From Ligustrum vulgare (taxonomy: Eukaryota > Streptophyta > Magnoliopsida > Lamiales > Oleaceae): a stretch of DNA of 64,000 bases. Positions 10,267 through 21,559 of this stretch are shown piece by piece; within the stretch, counting starts at the first letter, position 1, and every line of letters begins with the position of its first letter. The stretch covers positions 28,400,513 through 28,464,512 of the forward strand of contig OY743181.1 in assembly GCA_963555705.1 (NCBI GenBank), in the 5' to 3' direction. The position numbers were made by a program, and so were the translations under genes. The notes under the pieces are model-generated. The model did not search any database and was not told the DNA's origin. It saw only the letters and a program-made list of their open reading frames with translations.

Positions 10267-10980
10267 TATAAAACTGTAAAATTATAAAATATGTTCAAAA
10301 CTATTTTTTTATTCACCACTACCCATATTTGATGCAGTTATTTCATCATGTCCTACTACCATGTCCATCGAGGTTGGAATGAATTTTTTATATGTTCATT
10401 CCTTCAATTCCCATTTCACAGTACCTGGAGTCCTCGAAATCCAATTGTCGAATCCGCGATCCGCTTCTATACTTAAACCTGTAAACCACTCCCACTATCC
10501 CTGCTCCTCATTCTCTTCCGTTCCCCAGAATGGCTCCCACCATTTTTGTATGTGAACGTCATTCACTCCATGCCACTTCAAAACCTTGGAGCCGGCCTCG
10601 GTGGGGTGCTGTCACTGCTCATTTGCAGTCGCAACTTCTGTGCGGAAGTGAAGGGCTCTTTCCTTAACAAGTCTGAGTTCATGGATTGTGTCCTCAATTG
10701 CGTGAAAAATTCCAGAAAGTACATGATCTAAGCACGATCATTACTAATTCTTTAATTTGTTTGACTACTTTGAATTTGTATTATGAATTTAATAGAGTAA
10801 TTTAGTGGCTTGAAATAATTAGGTTTTGGTATATTTTTTATATTAATTTATCGGGGTTTAATTAATGACTTAATGGATTCTTGAAAGTTTTGTAATTAAT
10901 TCTGATGTGGAAACCATCCATTCACAAACCTGCATAATTATGGAAAATTGTGTTCTAGATGCATTAGGAGGTGACAGAAA
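10267..10980. other. unrecognised single-copy-like sequence
   Basis: Two short plus-strand frames (10361-10555 and 10546-10731) are present in a more balanced base composition, but I recognise no family and no splice context. The region directly precedes the CUL3-like exon and may be old 5' flank or untranslated sequence. Confidence 0.35.
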
Positions 10981-10983
10981 AGG

Positions 10984-11144
10984 GTGAGTGGAGGGAATGA
11001 GAGGAATTTTCGAATAAAGGCGTTCGAGTATCGGGTGGTGGTGGACTCGAAATATGCCGAGAAGACTTGGAAGATCATGGAACATGCTATCCATGAGATT
11101 TACAATCATAATGCTAGCGGCCTCAGCTTCGAGGAGCTCTACAG
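10984..11144 (+). pseudogene. Cullin-3 first-exon fragment without ATG
   Basis: The translation starts S-G-G-N-E-R-N-F-R-I-K-A-F and contains V-V-V-D-S-K-Y-A-E-K-T-W-K-I-M-E-H-A-I-H and A-S-G-L-S-F-E-E-L-Y-R, which I recognise as the N-terminus of plant CUL3, the scaffold of BTB-type ubiquitin ligases. The exon ends at a donor, ACAG|GTTCCA (11144/11145). Where ATG is expected the sequence reads GTG (10984-10986). I could not find the following exon (the family continues N-A-Y-N-M-V-L-H-K) within the next 3 kb. I therefore call it a truncated, dead copy. A very long intron or use of a downstream ATG is the alternative. Confidence 0.75.
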
Positions 11145-11391
11145 GTTCCACTTTCATCCATTTTGTTTCTTAACTGTTTTGACATTTACCATGTTTCCTG
11201 ATGTTCTTTTTTCTTTTCTTTTTACATTATAATAAAGCTGTGGCATATTTTTAGTGAAAAAATCAGTTTGAGACTTGAATCAAGATTATTCTTAAGTTGA
11301 AATAAATTTTAGCCTGTATGATGAAGCCCGGATTGTGTTTGCAATGAACATGGAGACATCTTCAAACGATGTTTGCTCCTTTTAGATTTTT

Positions 11392-12829
11392 GTTCATGTA
11401 ATAACCCAAAATTTTATGGTTTATTATTAGTTAGTAATACAAATTTTATCTAGGTGCCTTTAACAAATTTTTAGAAGTTGAGGGACTAAAATGATAAATA
11501 AGTTTTGACGATAAATTTTTATTTTGGTTAAATAATTAATTATTTATATGAAGATAATTACTATATCAATATTATACTCATTTTGTAGATCTTGATTAAT
11601 TAGGAGTCTTGATGCAAGAGGAAATCAACTTTGATAGGTTATGCTCAAGATATTGTAATTAGGAGATGTTAATTGAGTTATTTTGATTTCTATCCAAGCT
11701 ATACACGTGTCCACATGACCACATTTATTGTTTTTAACATCTTATTTTAACTATGATTAGGACTTCATTAAATAGATAAATATTGAATTAAGTTTAGTCA
11801 AACCATACTAATTATCCCCGCAATGACTCTCTCTTACTGTTGATGTGTGAGAATCTTATTTGCAAACAATTTCTTATTATTCAAATTTCATCTTTACCCA
11901 ATGACCTGTGGCAGTGACACGCCTCTTCCATTATAGTTGTATTAGGACTCAATCAGGTACAATATTGTATCTATAAATACTGATGAAGGTTGTAAACGAA
12001 ACACACACAAATATTTATTCTCGGCCAAACTAAGAGAAATATTGGAGCTAGTGCAGTTTATTTTCCTTACAAATATTTATTTCATTTCTTGAGGTAAGAT
12101 ACATTACGTGCAAGTGGTATAATTTAAATTCTTCATAATGTTTATATAATGTACATTTTAATGCCTTAATACCTTCGGGTCTATGCTATGTTAAATCCTT
12201 CGGGATGCTATGTTTAATCCTTCGAGATCGATGTGGGGATTCTTAAGTAATTCCTTGAGCTAGTTGTTATCGCGGTCAGCTGCTCTAGACGAGGAAAAAT
12301 AATTGGTATGAATGTGCTTTATATATATATTATGACGGATTAGAATTGACACGTATCTTACTGGGTATTTTTATACTCACTCTTACTTTAACAATTTCAG
12401 ATTTATATGGTTCGTGTTGGATGCATGGAAGATTGGAAGAGTGGATGCCTATGGGATGCCAAGTAAAAAGGATCAAATATAAATTTCTAGATTTATCTTT
12501 ATTTATGTCAACAACATTTAAGTATTTCCTGTTTTTATTTTTGAAATATTATTTAGCTACTGGCCTTTGTGCCTTATTTATGTTATATTTCTTTAAGTCA
12601 ATGGTAAATTGTGTTATTTGAATGTCATGTGATGTTGTTACTCTATAGTGTGTTTAATTATTGATGTTCTCTTTAAATTTACAAAGACAAATATTTATTT
12701 TCCCAAAAAATCATTGTTTATAAAATCATGTTATGTTCCGCATTATTTAGAACAAATAAATAAAAATTATGATTTTGGTAACGCTTCGAACCTTCAACAC
12801 TTTTAAAAAATCTGGGGAGTTACAGTTCA
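11392..12829. mobile_element. solo LTR (Ty3/gypsy type) with 5-bp target duplication
   Basis: The LTR occupies 11397-12824 (1428 bp), starts TGTAATAACCC and ends GGGGAGTTACA, giving inverted ends TGTAA/TTACA. It is flanked by GTTCA at 11392-11396 and 12825-12829. This is the product expected from recombination between the two LTRs of an inserted element. The terminal motif is common in plant gypsy LTRs. Inside, 12171-12229 carries three diverged tandem units starting CCTTCGGG/CCTTCGAG. Confidence 0.85.
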
Positions 12830-13532
12830 TGCTATTGCGCAGTGTTAAACACAGCATCATGCACCGATCTATCTTCTGTTAGGGAAGAATCTCAAGTCCT
12901 TAAATTGGAGAGCTTTTGAATTCTCATGTTTTAGACGCATGATTCACATTGTGTATAAAACTAGCAAATTCTAATTACTTCTTTATATGGATAGGCATTT
13001 CTTTTTCATAAATTTAGAAGATCTTGGAGGAAATCTCTACTCAAGTTGATGCACAGGCATTTTTTTTTCTATAAAGGTAACGTTTTCCATTTACATAACT
13101 GCACTTCAAAAATTTATTATGCTGGTGTTTGAAGTTTGATTTCACTACGTAATTAAATAGTCTTCAAAATTTATTAATTGCACTGCCTACTGGCTGTATA
13201 TTTACATTGTAAGGAAAAAAGAGAGAAAAAGGAGATGGTAAAAATGAAAAGTACATACAGAAATTTATGAGTTGAATGGATTTCGATATTCTTATTTTTG
13301 AACAATATTTGTATTCTATTTTCCTTTTTGTTTGATAAATCTATACTTGGACCATTTCATCAGTATATTAAATTTCCAATTAGTATTTCATACCAAATTT
13401 ACTAGATTTCCATGTTCCGACAGTTCACCAATACAATGGAAGTTAGCTGTCCGATCTTAACTCACTTGAAGTAATTATATGATTTTCAAACATGGATCAT
13501 GTCTTTTTTGGGGGGCTATTTCACTATAATAG
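12830..13532. other. AT-rich sequence, no gene recognised
   Basis: Continuation of the DNA that received the solo LTR. It looks intronic or intergenic: many T-runs, no long frame, no transposon ends that I can define. Confidence 0.4.
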
Positions 13533-13605
13533 GTTCGCATACAACGAGTATATATGTGTCTGAGGAGGAGTCTGATAGCAAACCCAAGTCATCTTTAAGT
13601 ATTTG
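13533..13605 (+). pseudogene. possible internal exon, unknown gene
   Basis: A 73-bp segment between an acceptor (ACTATAATAG|G) and a donor (TTTG|GTAAGT). One frame reads Y-V-S-E-E-E-S-D-S-K-P-K-S-S-L-S-I, a Ser/Glu-rich stretch. No family recognised. It is placed with the next exon because both are plus strand and open. Confidence 0.35.
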
Positions 13606-13961
13606 GTAAGTATTATTCAATTTTATGTTAATTTTTTCATTTAGATTTGTGGGATTTTAGGTATTGAGTAATTGGTGTTAGAAATGGTTGAGAATTTTCA
13701 ATTTTGATTTATTTGATTTATAAGGAAATGGTGATGTAAATACTCCAAAGTTTGTTATTGTATAGTTACTCTTTTTTTAAATAACTAACTTCTTTCCCTA
13801 AGTTGAGAGTATTGCTAAGAAATGGCACCAGTAAATTAAATAAATAAGGATTTTTTACATTTATTTCCCTTTGAAATTACTTACAGTTAACTCGATTTAT
13901 AATACATTTTATAATTTTGCTTTGTGTATTTGTGAAATTAGTTATTGTAGAAATAGGTCAG

Positions 13962-14132
13962 CAAATCTCATATTTCCAATGATGAAATACTCCAACTGAA
14001 GCTTGATTCTCATGTTAAAGAAAATAAAGACTTGAAAACAGAAGAAACAATAATTAAATTACATCTAGATATCCATAGAGTAGAATCAGAATGGCTTTCC
14101 TTGAAGTTGACGAGGGAGGTGAATATTGCTCC
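13962..14132 (+). pseudogene. possible coiled-coil exon cut by a CACTA element
   Basis: An open segment of about 57 codons follows an acceptor-like CAG (13959-13961). It encodes a charged helix-prone sequence (E-I-L-Q-L-K-L-D-S-H-V-K-E-N-K, then E-E-T-I-I-K-L, then V-E-S-E-W-L-S-L-K-L). It ends abruptly at the first base of a CACTA terminus (14133). I do not recognise the gene. The heptad-like spacing suggests a coiled coil, which is inference. Confidence 0.45.
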
Positions 14133-14588
14133 CACTAGTACAAAATCGCGCATAAAAAATGGGGAATACGCTTCGTTTTATGTAACAACCGACGCCAATT
14201 GAAAACGCGGTGGCAATTTTGTAAATAAATTTTAAGTAAAGGCGTCGGTTCAAGGGGAACCGACGCCCAAAACCGGGTTTTGGGCGTCGGTTCAAGAGTA
14301 ACCGACGCCCAAAACCAGGTTTTGGGCGTCAGTTCCTCTTGAACCGACGCCCAAAACCGGTTTTGGGCGTCGATTTCTCTTGAACCGACGCCTAAAGTGC
14401 TTTGGTTCCCCGCCTTTTAATTTGTATAATCCCCGCGCGTAACTCACTTCACACTCGAAACTCTCTCCACGCCCAAACTCTCTCCACCCTCTCCACGCCC
14501 GTCGCTGCCAACGCCCGTCGCCGCCCCGCCCAGTCGCTGCCAACGCCCGTCGCCGCCCCGCCCGTCACCGCCCCGCCCAGTCTCCGCG
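14133..14588 (+). mobile_element. CACTA (En/Spm) element, one end only
   Basis: Starts CACTAGTACAAAATCGCGC. From 14230 to 14395 there are direct and inverted subterminal repeats of ACCGACGCC and CCAAAACC, the expected binding-site array for a CACTA transposase. A GC-rich Arg/Pro/Ala-coding-like block with CGTCGCCGCC repeats follows (14460-14588). The sequence then changes within GCAGGTCACTC to Athila-type reverse transcriptase. The other end and the transposase are absent. Confidence 0.8.
14230..14395. repeat. CACTA subterminal repeat array
   Basis: About nine copies of the GGCGTCGGTT / AACCGACGCC core in alternating orientation, separated by CCAAAACC(G/A)GG units, so the segment can form several hairpins. 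Confidence 0.85.
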
Positions 14589-16977
14589 CCGCAGGTCACT
14601 CTCATTATTACTTCCTAGATGGGTATTCGAGTTATAATCAAATTCCTATAGCCCTGGAGGATCAAGAGAAGACAACATTCACATTCCTATATGGAACTTT
14701 TGCATATAGGAGGATGCCCTTCGGTCTTTGCAATGCCCCCACCACTTTCCAACGGTGCATGATGGCTATATTCTCCGACATGGTGGAGAAATTTATTGAG
14801 GTATTTATGGATGACTTCTCGGTTTTTGGTACTTCATTTGATGATTGTTTGAATAATTTGAGAATGGTACTAAAAAGATGTGAGGATACCAATTTGGTTT
14901 TGAATTGGGAAAAATGTCATTTCATGGTTCGAGAGGGAGTAGTTCTTGGACATCGGATTTCAAGTAAGGGGATTGAGGTTGATAAGGCAAAAATTCAAGT
15001 TATTGAAAAATTACCTCCCCCAACCTCGGTAAAGGGTATAAGAAGCTTCTTGAGGCATGCAGGATTTTATAGGAGGTTTATCAAAGACTTCTCTAAAATC
15101 ACGAAGCACCGTGTTCATTACTTGAGAAAAGTGCCACATATGATTTCTCTAAAGAGTGTCTCCAAGATTTTAACCCTCTTAAAGAGAAACTCATTACGGC
15201 ACCTATTATTGTAGCTCCTGATTGGAGTTTGCCCTTTGAGCTTATGTGTGATGCTAGTGATTATGCCGTGGGGGCGGTTTTGGGACAAAGGAAGGACAAA
15301 ATCTTGCATGTCATCTACTACGCTAGTAGAACCTTGACCGATGCTCAATTGAATTATGCTACTACCGAAAAGGAAATACTAGCGATGGTCTTTGCTTTTG
15401 ATAAGTTTCGGTCATATCTTATTGGCTCCAAGGTGATTGTGTATACTGACCACTCGGCCCTCAAGTATTTGTTGGCAAAGAAGGATGTCAATCCGCGGTT
15501 AATTAGATGGGTTCTTCTTCTCCAAGAGTTTGATTTGGAGATTCGTGACAAGAAGGGAACCGAGAATCATGTAGCCGATCACTTGTCAAGACTTGAGCAA
15601 ACCGAGGAAGTTATTGATTAAGAGATATGTGAGGTATTTCCGGATGAGCAACTTTTCCAAATCATGGATCTTTTACAAGCTTCTAGTGTGCCATGGTATG
15701 CAGACCACGTGAATTTTCTTGCAAGTGGCATCACTCCCTCGAACCACTCTTATCAACAAAGGAAGAAGTTTTTTGCGGATATCAAGCACTATTTTTGGGA
15801 TGACCCGTTGTTGTTCAAAAGGGGTCCGTATCAAATCATGAGAAGGTGTGTTCCCAAGAAGGAGATGGAGAAGATTCTTGAGCAATGTCACTCTTCACCT
15901 TATGGAGGTCATTTTGGTGCAATGAAAATCACATCAAAGGTTCTTCAGTCGAGATTTTATTGGCCCACTTTATTCAAGGATGTTCACACACTCGTGTCCA
16001 AATGTGATCGATGCCAATGCCTAGGTAATATCTCTAATCGAAATGAAATGCCTTTGAATTCTATTTTAGAAGTGGAGATATTCGATGTTTGGGATATTGA
16101 TTTTATGGGACCTTTTCCATCATCCTTTTTCTAATCAATACATTTTAGTTGCGGTGGACTATGTGTCAAAGTGGGTAGAAGCGGGAGCACTCCCCACAAA
16201 TGATGCTCGAGTGGTGGTGAACTTTTTAAAGAATTTTTTTTTACTCGTTATGGCACACCTCAAGCTATCATTAGTGTTGGAGGAAAACACTTTTGTAACC
16301 GCCTCTTCGACTCACTTTTGACAAAGTATGGAGCCAAATATCGAATATCCACTCCTTATCATCCATAAACAAGTGGGCAGGTGGAAATTTCAAATAGAGA
16401 GTTGAAAAAGATCCTTGAAGTGACGGTGAATGCCTCGAGGAAAGATTGGTCCAAGAAATTGGATGATGCATTATGGGCATACCACACCGCCTTCAAAACC
16501 CCCATTGGTATGTCTCCCTTTCGCCTCTTATTTGTAAAAGCATGTCATCTTCATGTTGAGCTCGAGTACCGAGCATATTGGGCAACAAAAGTCTTGAATT
16601 TTGATATGAAGTTGGCCGGTGAGAAAAGACTACTCCAACTCAATGAACTTGACGAGTTACGACTTGAGTCATATGAAAATGCTCGGATTTACAAAGAGAA
16701 GACAAAGAGGTGGCATGACAAGAACATTGTGAAGCGGGACTTCCAAGTTGGGCAACAAGTACTTCTTTATAACTCAAGACTTTGATTGTTTCCCAGTAAA
16801 CTCCGCTGTATATGGTCGGGACCTTTCACTATTGCTCAAATCTTCCCACATGGAGCGGTCGAACTTTATCATAGAAGTAAAGGGAACTTCAAAGTCAATG
16901 GGCAATGCTTGAAGCCATACTTGGGGGGTGATTATGAAAAGGAGAAGTCATCCATCCCTCTTACAAATCTGGAGTAA
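14589..16977 (+). pseudogene. Athila-type pol: partial RT, RNase H, integrase
   Basis: RT starts at A-G-H-S and includes F-M-D-D-F-S-V-F (catalytic Y/F-x-D-D) and G-H-R-I-S-S-K-G-I-E-V-D. RNase H is recognised by [12 protein letters not shown] and T-D-H-S-A-L-K-Y-L. The integrase zinc finger (H-x-H then C-D-R-C) and core (D-F-M-G-P-F-P) follow, ending with the C-terminal W-S-G-P-F-T segment. Defects: a frameshift near 15110, an in-frame TAA at 15619-15621, frameshifts in T-runs near 16127 and 16235, TAA near 16368 (CAA expected), and TGA at 16783-16785. The second catalytic Asp of integrase is Val (S-V-G-G in place of S-D-G-G, about 16270). It is a dead copy. Confidence 0.9.
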
Positions 16978-18713
16978 TTGTATCCAAAAATCGAGCTTAC
17001 GACATTAATCAAGCGCTTTTTGGGAGGCAACCCAAATTTCTACTCTTTTAATTACTTGTTGATATTTATTTGTTGCATTTTTATTATGTCTAACTTGGTT
17101 AATCACCAACTTTTGTAGGTTCAAAATTTTTAAAATCCTAAGAAACCTTGTCCTCAACAAGTTTGAGGGAGATTTGCGTATCAAGAGAATCAAAGCTTAG
17201 GTCAATTTGAAACATCATTCACGCATCAATTCGGGGAAGTTTCATTACCCATTCCTTTCTTTTTATTATGTTATTGACAACATTGAGGACAATGTTTGAT
17301 TTAAGTTTGGGGGTGTTAGGATCATGTTGATATATGAACATTTTACATTGCCTTGCCTACCCTTGGTGTTTTGATGTTTGAAATTGTTTATTTTGTTTGG
17401 AATATTGACATGCTAGATAGCCTTACCGGCTTATAAGATTTTGATGTTTTAAATTGTTTTTAATTCATGAGTAATGACCAAATTTGCTACTTGTGCTACT
17501 TTCTATTAAATGCTTATCCATGTAAGATCCTATGTACATTGAGCACAATAGTCATGTTTAATTGTCGGTGAGTTTGGGAATTGTTGAAGGGGAAGAGGTT
17601 ATAAGAGTAGGTGAACTAGGTTGTGAGCTTGTATATCAACTTATATCAACCTATCCAATGTTTTTAATGCTCTAGGTCAAGACAAGTTTGGGGGTGGTCC
17701 ACCCGTCAAATGAAACGGGAAATTTTCGCCGAGTACAAGCTAAGTAATGACCATATGCTAGAGTTCTAAGCCCATTTTAATTTTTGCATTGCATTACTCT
17801 ATCTCCAAGTCTTTTTGACTCGAGTAATTAAGCCCGTAGAAGTATTTTGAAACTTGATGCCTTAAGTTTGAAACTTGGGAGTCACCGGCCGAAAGCTCGC
17901 TACATGGGTCAATTAAAAAACTTAATGAGTAGGGCACTCACACACATACTTAAAAAAAAGTACATTATCATTGCATTAGCTTAATAAGTCTACCCCACTT
18001 CATAGCCTTTTTTACTCGAGTTAATAAGTCTGTAGGGGTATTTTGAAACCTGGTACCCTTTGATCTAAAAAATCGGGGAGCTTCCAACCTAAAGCTCACT
18101 ACATGGGTCAATTAGAAAGCTTAAGGGAGTGGGGAAGTCACGAGCAAACATCATGTTAGTTGTTAGAAATCATGCATTTGTACTTGCATAATGACTTAGA
18201 TGAATAGTGGGTTTAAATTGCTTGGTATAAACTTGAATGCCGAAGCATTCATTAGTGGAGAGTCACTGCATTTCTAGGTTGTCAAGAATGTCGGTAAAAC
18301 ACACCCATACAAGGGTGGGAAAAGGAAGAGTGACTTCAGAGTACCCTCTAGAATTGCATCCCGGGAGTGGAAAGAAAATTATTCATTGGGGGATGAATGT
18401 CATGAGTGGGAAATGAAAGAATTGACCAATAATGGTGGGTTAGTTCTGACTTGAAACATCTTTAATCGTCAACATTCTTGAATCTTATTGACGATTGAAA
18501 GGGACTGTGCACACACACCACCGATCGAACATCGGATAAGCCAAACTCATTTTTGTAGCATTATTTGGGAATATAATTCTGAATTAATTATGCAATTTAA
18601 TACTCATGGAAGATTGCGAGCTATCTAGCATTGTTGATCATTATGTCATTATTTTTGTAGATGCATGTAAATGTTCTTGCTCGGGACGAGCAAGAGTTTA
18701 AGTTTGGGGTATT
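16978..18713 (+). other. Athila 3' non-coding region
   Basis: No frame of note. Carries TTTTTGGGAGGCAACCCA at about 17018, AAGTTTGGGGGTG at about 17303, CAAGTTTGGGGGTGG at about 17686, and AGTTTAAGTTTGGGG at 18696-18709 as the probable primer tract before the LTR. A diverged duplication with the block GAGCTTCC..AAAGCTC(G/A)CTACATGGG starts near 17875 and 18060. Confidence 0.6.
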
Positions 18714-19132
18714 TGTTGAGTGCATTTTACATGCATATTTCACATATTTTTTGTGGTACTTTTTGAGTATTTTGGAAAAATACCTACTGAATTGTGCATA
18801 TTTTGTGGTTAAATATGTTCAACATTCAAATACATGGAGAAAGCACAAGAAAGGAGCCAAATGGATGAATAATTGAAGAAATTGAGGAGAAAAGAGTCAA
18901 ATCCTTCAAAGAATCAAAGTTTGAGGACCAAATTGTCACTTCCAGAAAGTTGTGGATCGCATGTGCAATTGATCAAAGGACTAAATTGCAAGTTTCCAAA
19001 GTTGACGGACTCAAATTCACTTTTGGAAGGGCTCAATTGAAAGAAATCGAAAACTTTGGGGACCAAGTTGATCTACATTGAAAGTTAGAGGACCTAATTG
19101 TAAATCATTGAAGGACGGAGCTGCCAGGTGAA

Positions 19133-19247
19133 CCACGCGATCGCGTGTCTCTACCAGGCCGCGTTCGTGAATCAGGCCAAAAATCCAACCAGAGAGTTTT
19201 CAGCCCAACCACGCGATCGCAAGGCATTCAGCCACGCGATCGCGTGG
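19133..19247. repeat. CCACGCGATCGCGTGG palindromes in the Athila LTR
   Basis: A perfect 16-bp palindrome CCACGCGATCGCGTGG at 19232-19247, a copy with one mismatch at 19133-19148, and a half copy at about 19208-19220. All are CpG-rich in an AT-rich LTR. Confidence 0.85.
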
Positions 19248-20212
19248 TCATAATTTTGAAAAATATTTTGGGCCGACCCGGTTCGACCCAAACGCTGTAG
19301 GACGCGGGTTTACGCGATTTTTGGATATTTTTGGATGATTTGGCTAAGGTTGAGCCACTTTTCTTACTACTTTTTCATCCAAAAACCTTTTCCCTTGATT
19401 TGTTCTTCATTTTTCTTTGTTTTTATCTTGTAATTTCTACTGTAATTAGTTAGGTTGGTTGATGAATGTTGATTTAGGGGAGAAATACCTACAACATTGT
19501 GGAGGAACATTGTTGTTTTGAAGCACTAACCATTGTTGAAGGGAAGTTTTCTTGTTAATCTTCACATTTCTTCAAATATTTTAATCTATTGTTGAAATGA
19601 TATATTTAATTCTTGAATTTCATTGTTATTTCATCATGAGCTAAACTATTTTTTGTTGGGATTATTGATGAAGCTTGACCTGGCTTAGTTGATTTTAATG
19701 CTTGTATTAAGAATTTAGGCTATTTATTATCTTGTACATTTATTGTTATATTTATTGACTTACATTTATTGTGGCCACATTTATGCTTGAATTTCATGGG
19801 ATGTGCAATTATTGAGAAATTTTTGTGTATTCTAGATCAATACAATATTTGCTCTACGTTCTTGTTTAGGATAGAGATATACCTAAAACCCTAGATGATC
19901 CATGGAGTTATTTTCACAATGGTTTAATGCAATTGGTTTGTTTTTAATCGACATAGAGATATAGTAGGTTAATTCCACTAATTAGGGTTGATTTTACTCG
20001 AGAGAGGTGGTAATTAGCTAAGCTTGGAAAATCGGGTCTAACATGATTTATAAATTGCATTTCTATTTACTTGTTGAGAATTCAATTAGGTAATGGTCAA
20101 GTGGAATCAAGAATCCCAACACTCCTTTATCATCTATTTATCATCATTTTCTAGTTACTTACTTAAAATTGCGATTTTTAGCTCTAGTATTAAATCATTT
20201 AAAAAACTAAGC

Positions 20213-21062
20213 CCTTGTTCGCTTTACTGTTTTGAGGTCGTTTTCTGTTTTTATTTTCGAAAACGCTAAAAACGCGTTCTCTTTACCATTTTCGAAAACG
20301 CATTTTGGAAAACAAAAAAAAAAAAAATTTGTACACAAAACGGTAAACGCCCGAAACATTGTTTTGGGCGTTTTGTGTGTATTTCGACAAAAAATGTCCA
20401 AAACGCGTGGGATTTTTTTTTTTAGAATTATCTTAACTTAGAACTAAGCTTAATATAAATTTTTTATTTTTTTATTTTTTTTTATTTTTTTTAGAATTAT
20501 CTTAGCTTGGAACTAAGCCTAAATAATTTTTTTTTTTTTTTTGAGAAGTATCCTAACTTGGAACTTAGTTTAAATAAAGTTTTATTCAATTCAATATCAA
20601 CATTACAAAAAAAAAAAAAAAAATTAAATGAGAATTCTTGTTATATTTCAAAAAATGTAATGATAAATGGACTCTGGTGGTTTTGAAAGAACTTGCATTT
20701 TTTGGATTTTAATAGAAGTAGAGCTTTCTCAAGTCCTGAACCTGACCAAGCTGTGTTAATATAGACTCTTAATGCTCACATTAGTGTGTTGCATGTAACC
20801 ATATTTTTATTGTATTGTGAAAGGAAAGTTGAGTTGGAGTTAGTAGTATTCTGCAAGCAAATTAATTATAAATAGTTTAAATAGTGTTCTGCAAAATTTC
20901 AAACAGAACGTGTTTTCCAGCTTTTCATTTTCAAAAACAGTTTTCAGAAATGACAAACCAAACGCGTTTTCAATAAATTTGAAAACAAAAATGAAAACGC
21001 AAAATAAAAAACATTTTCGAAAATGAAAATACAAAATAAAATACAAACAGAACGCCACCTAA
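20213..21062. mobile_element. hAT-like non-autonomous insertion in the LTR
   Basis: The inserted block starts near GCCCTTGTTCGCTTTACTG and ends with sequence reading inward as GGTGGCGTTCTGTTTGT. Both ends carry GAAAACG/CGTTTTC-rich subterminal sequence, a pattern seen in plant hAT MITEs. Long A and T runs and a three-unit tandem repeat fill the centre. Ends are only loosely inverted and I cannot fix a target duplication. Confidence 0.45.
20420..20578. repeat. three-unit tandem repeat
   Basis: Three diverged units beginning AGAATTATCTTA(A/G)CTT(A/G)GAACTAAGC, at about 20423, 20492 and 20541, separated by T-runs. Confidence 0.7.
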
Positions 21063-21211
21063 AACTTTATTGTGTGTATTCCTTAGTTAAATTAATTAAA
21101 ACTAGAGTGTAATTGAAATAGACAATCCTTGTGGGATCGATAAACCGGACTCATTTAGTCCACTATCACTTGTATGCGATACGTGCACTTGCGGTGTGTT
21201 TTTAGCGAACA

Positions 21212-21559
21212 AGTGGGTAACCTCCGGCCTATAGGATGAGCAAGCTTGTACAATCCATCTTCAAGAACACCTTCAAGCAGAACTTTCCATGTTTGTTGAT
21301 CCTTCACAAAACATGTAGCAAAAAATTCAATGTAAACATTATTATCAGCTCTAAGTCTTGATACACTAAGAAGATTATTGGTAATATGTGGCACATGAAG
21401 TATGTTTCTCATTGCCAGGTAACAATTATCAACCACTAGAGTTTTAGAATCACCCACATGTCTAATCACTAATTCAGTACCGTTACCTACAATCAGTTTT
21501 GTCTTACCAGTATATTTAGCAACATGTTGGAGATTCTCAACATCCTTGGTGACATGGTT
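21212..21559 (-). pseudogene. copia protease/GAG-pre-integrase fragment (distal half)
   Basis: Minus-strand frame with N-H-V-T-K-D, then V-G-N-G-T-E-L-x-I-x-H-x-G, then I-L-H-V-P-x-I-T-N-N-L-L-S-V-S and V-L-L-E-G-x-L-E-D-G-L-Y-K-L. This is the start of the copia gag-pre-integrase region just after the protease active site. It ends where the Athila LTR begins. Its upstream half is at 32450-33508, on the far side of the Tekay-like array; the two halves match at the TGGTT target duplication. Confidence 0.85.

Larger units (their letters stand above)
14589..21211 (+). mobile_element. Athila-type Ty3/gypsy element, 5' truncated
   Basis: Pol from mid-RT to the end of integrase (14589-16977), a 1.7-kb non-coding region, a polypurine tract (18701-18710) and a 3' LTR (18714-21211). 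The 5' LTR, gag, protease and first part of RT are missing; the left end is fused to a CACTA element. The non-coding region contains GGGAGGCAACCCA and repeated AAGTTTGGGGGTG motifs typical of this lineage. No env-like frame survives. Confidence 0.85.
18714..21211 (+). repeat. Athila-type 3' LTR with a later insertion
   Basis: Begins TGTTGAGTGCATTTTACATGC after the primer tract and ends CACTTGCGGTGTGTTTTTAGCGAACA, with inverted ends TGTT/AACA. The TGGGATCGA..GTGCACTTGCGG block is typical of the 3' end of Athila/Tat LTRs. An inserted DNA element of about 850 bp lies inside (20213-21062), so the LTR itself is about 1.65 kb. It abuts a copia fragment at 21212. Confidence 0.75.

Noticed and set aside
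18661..18876. 71-residue frame at the start of the Athila LTR
   Set aside because: It spans the primer tract and LTR start, with no resemblance to env or any known frame.
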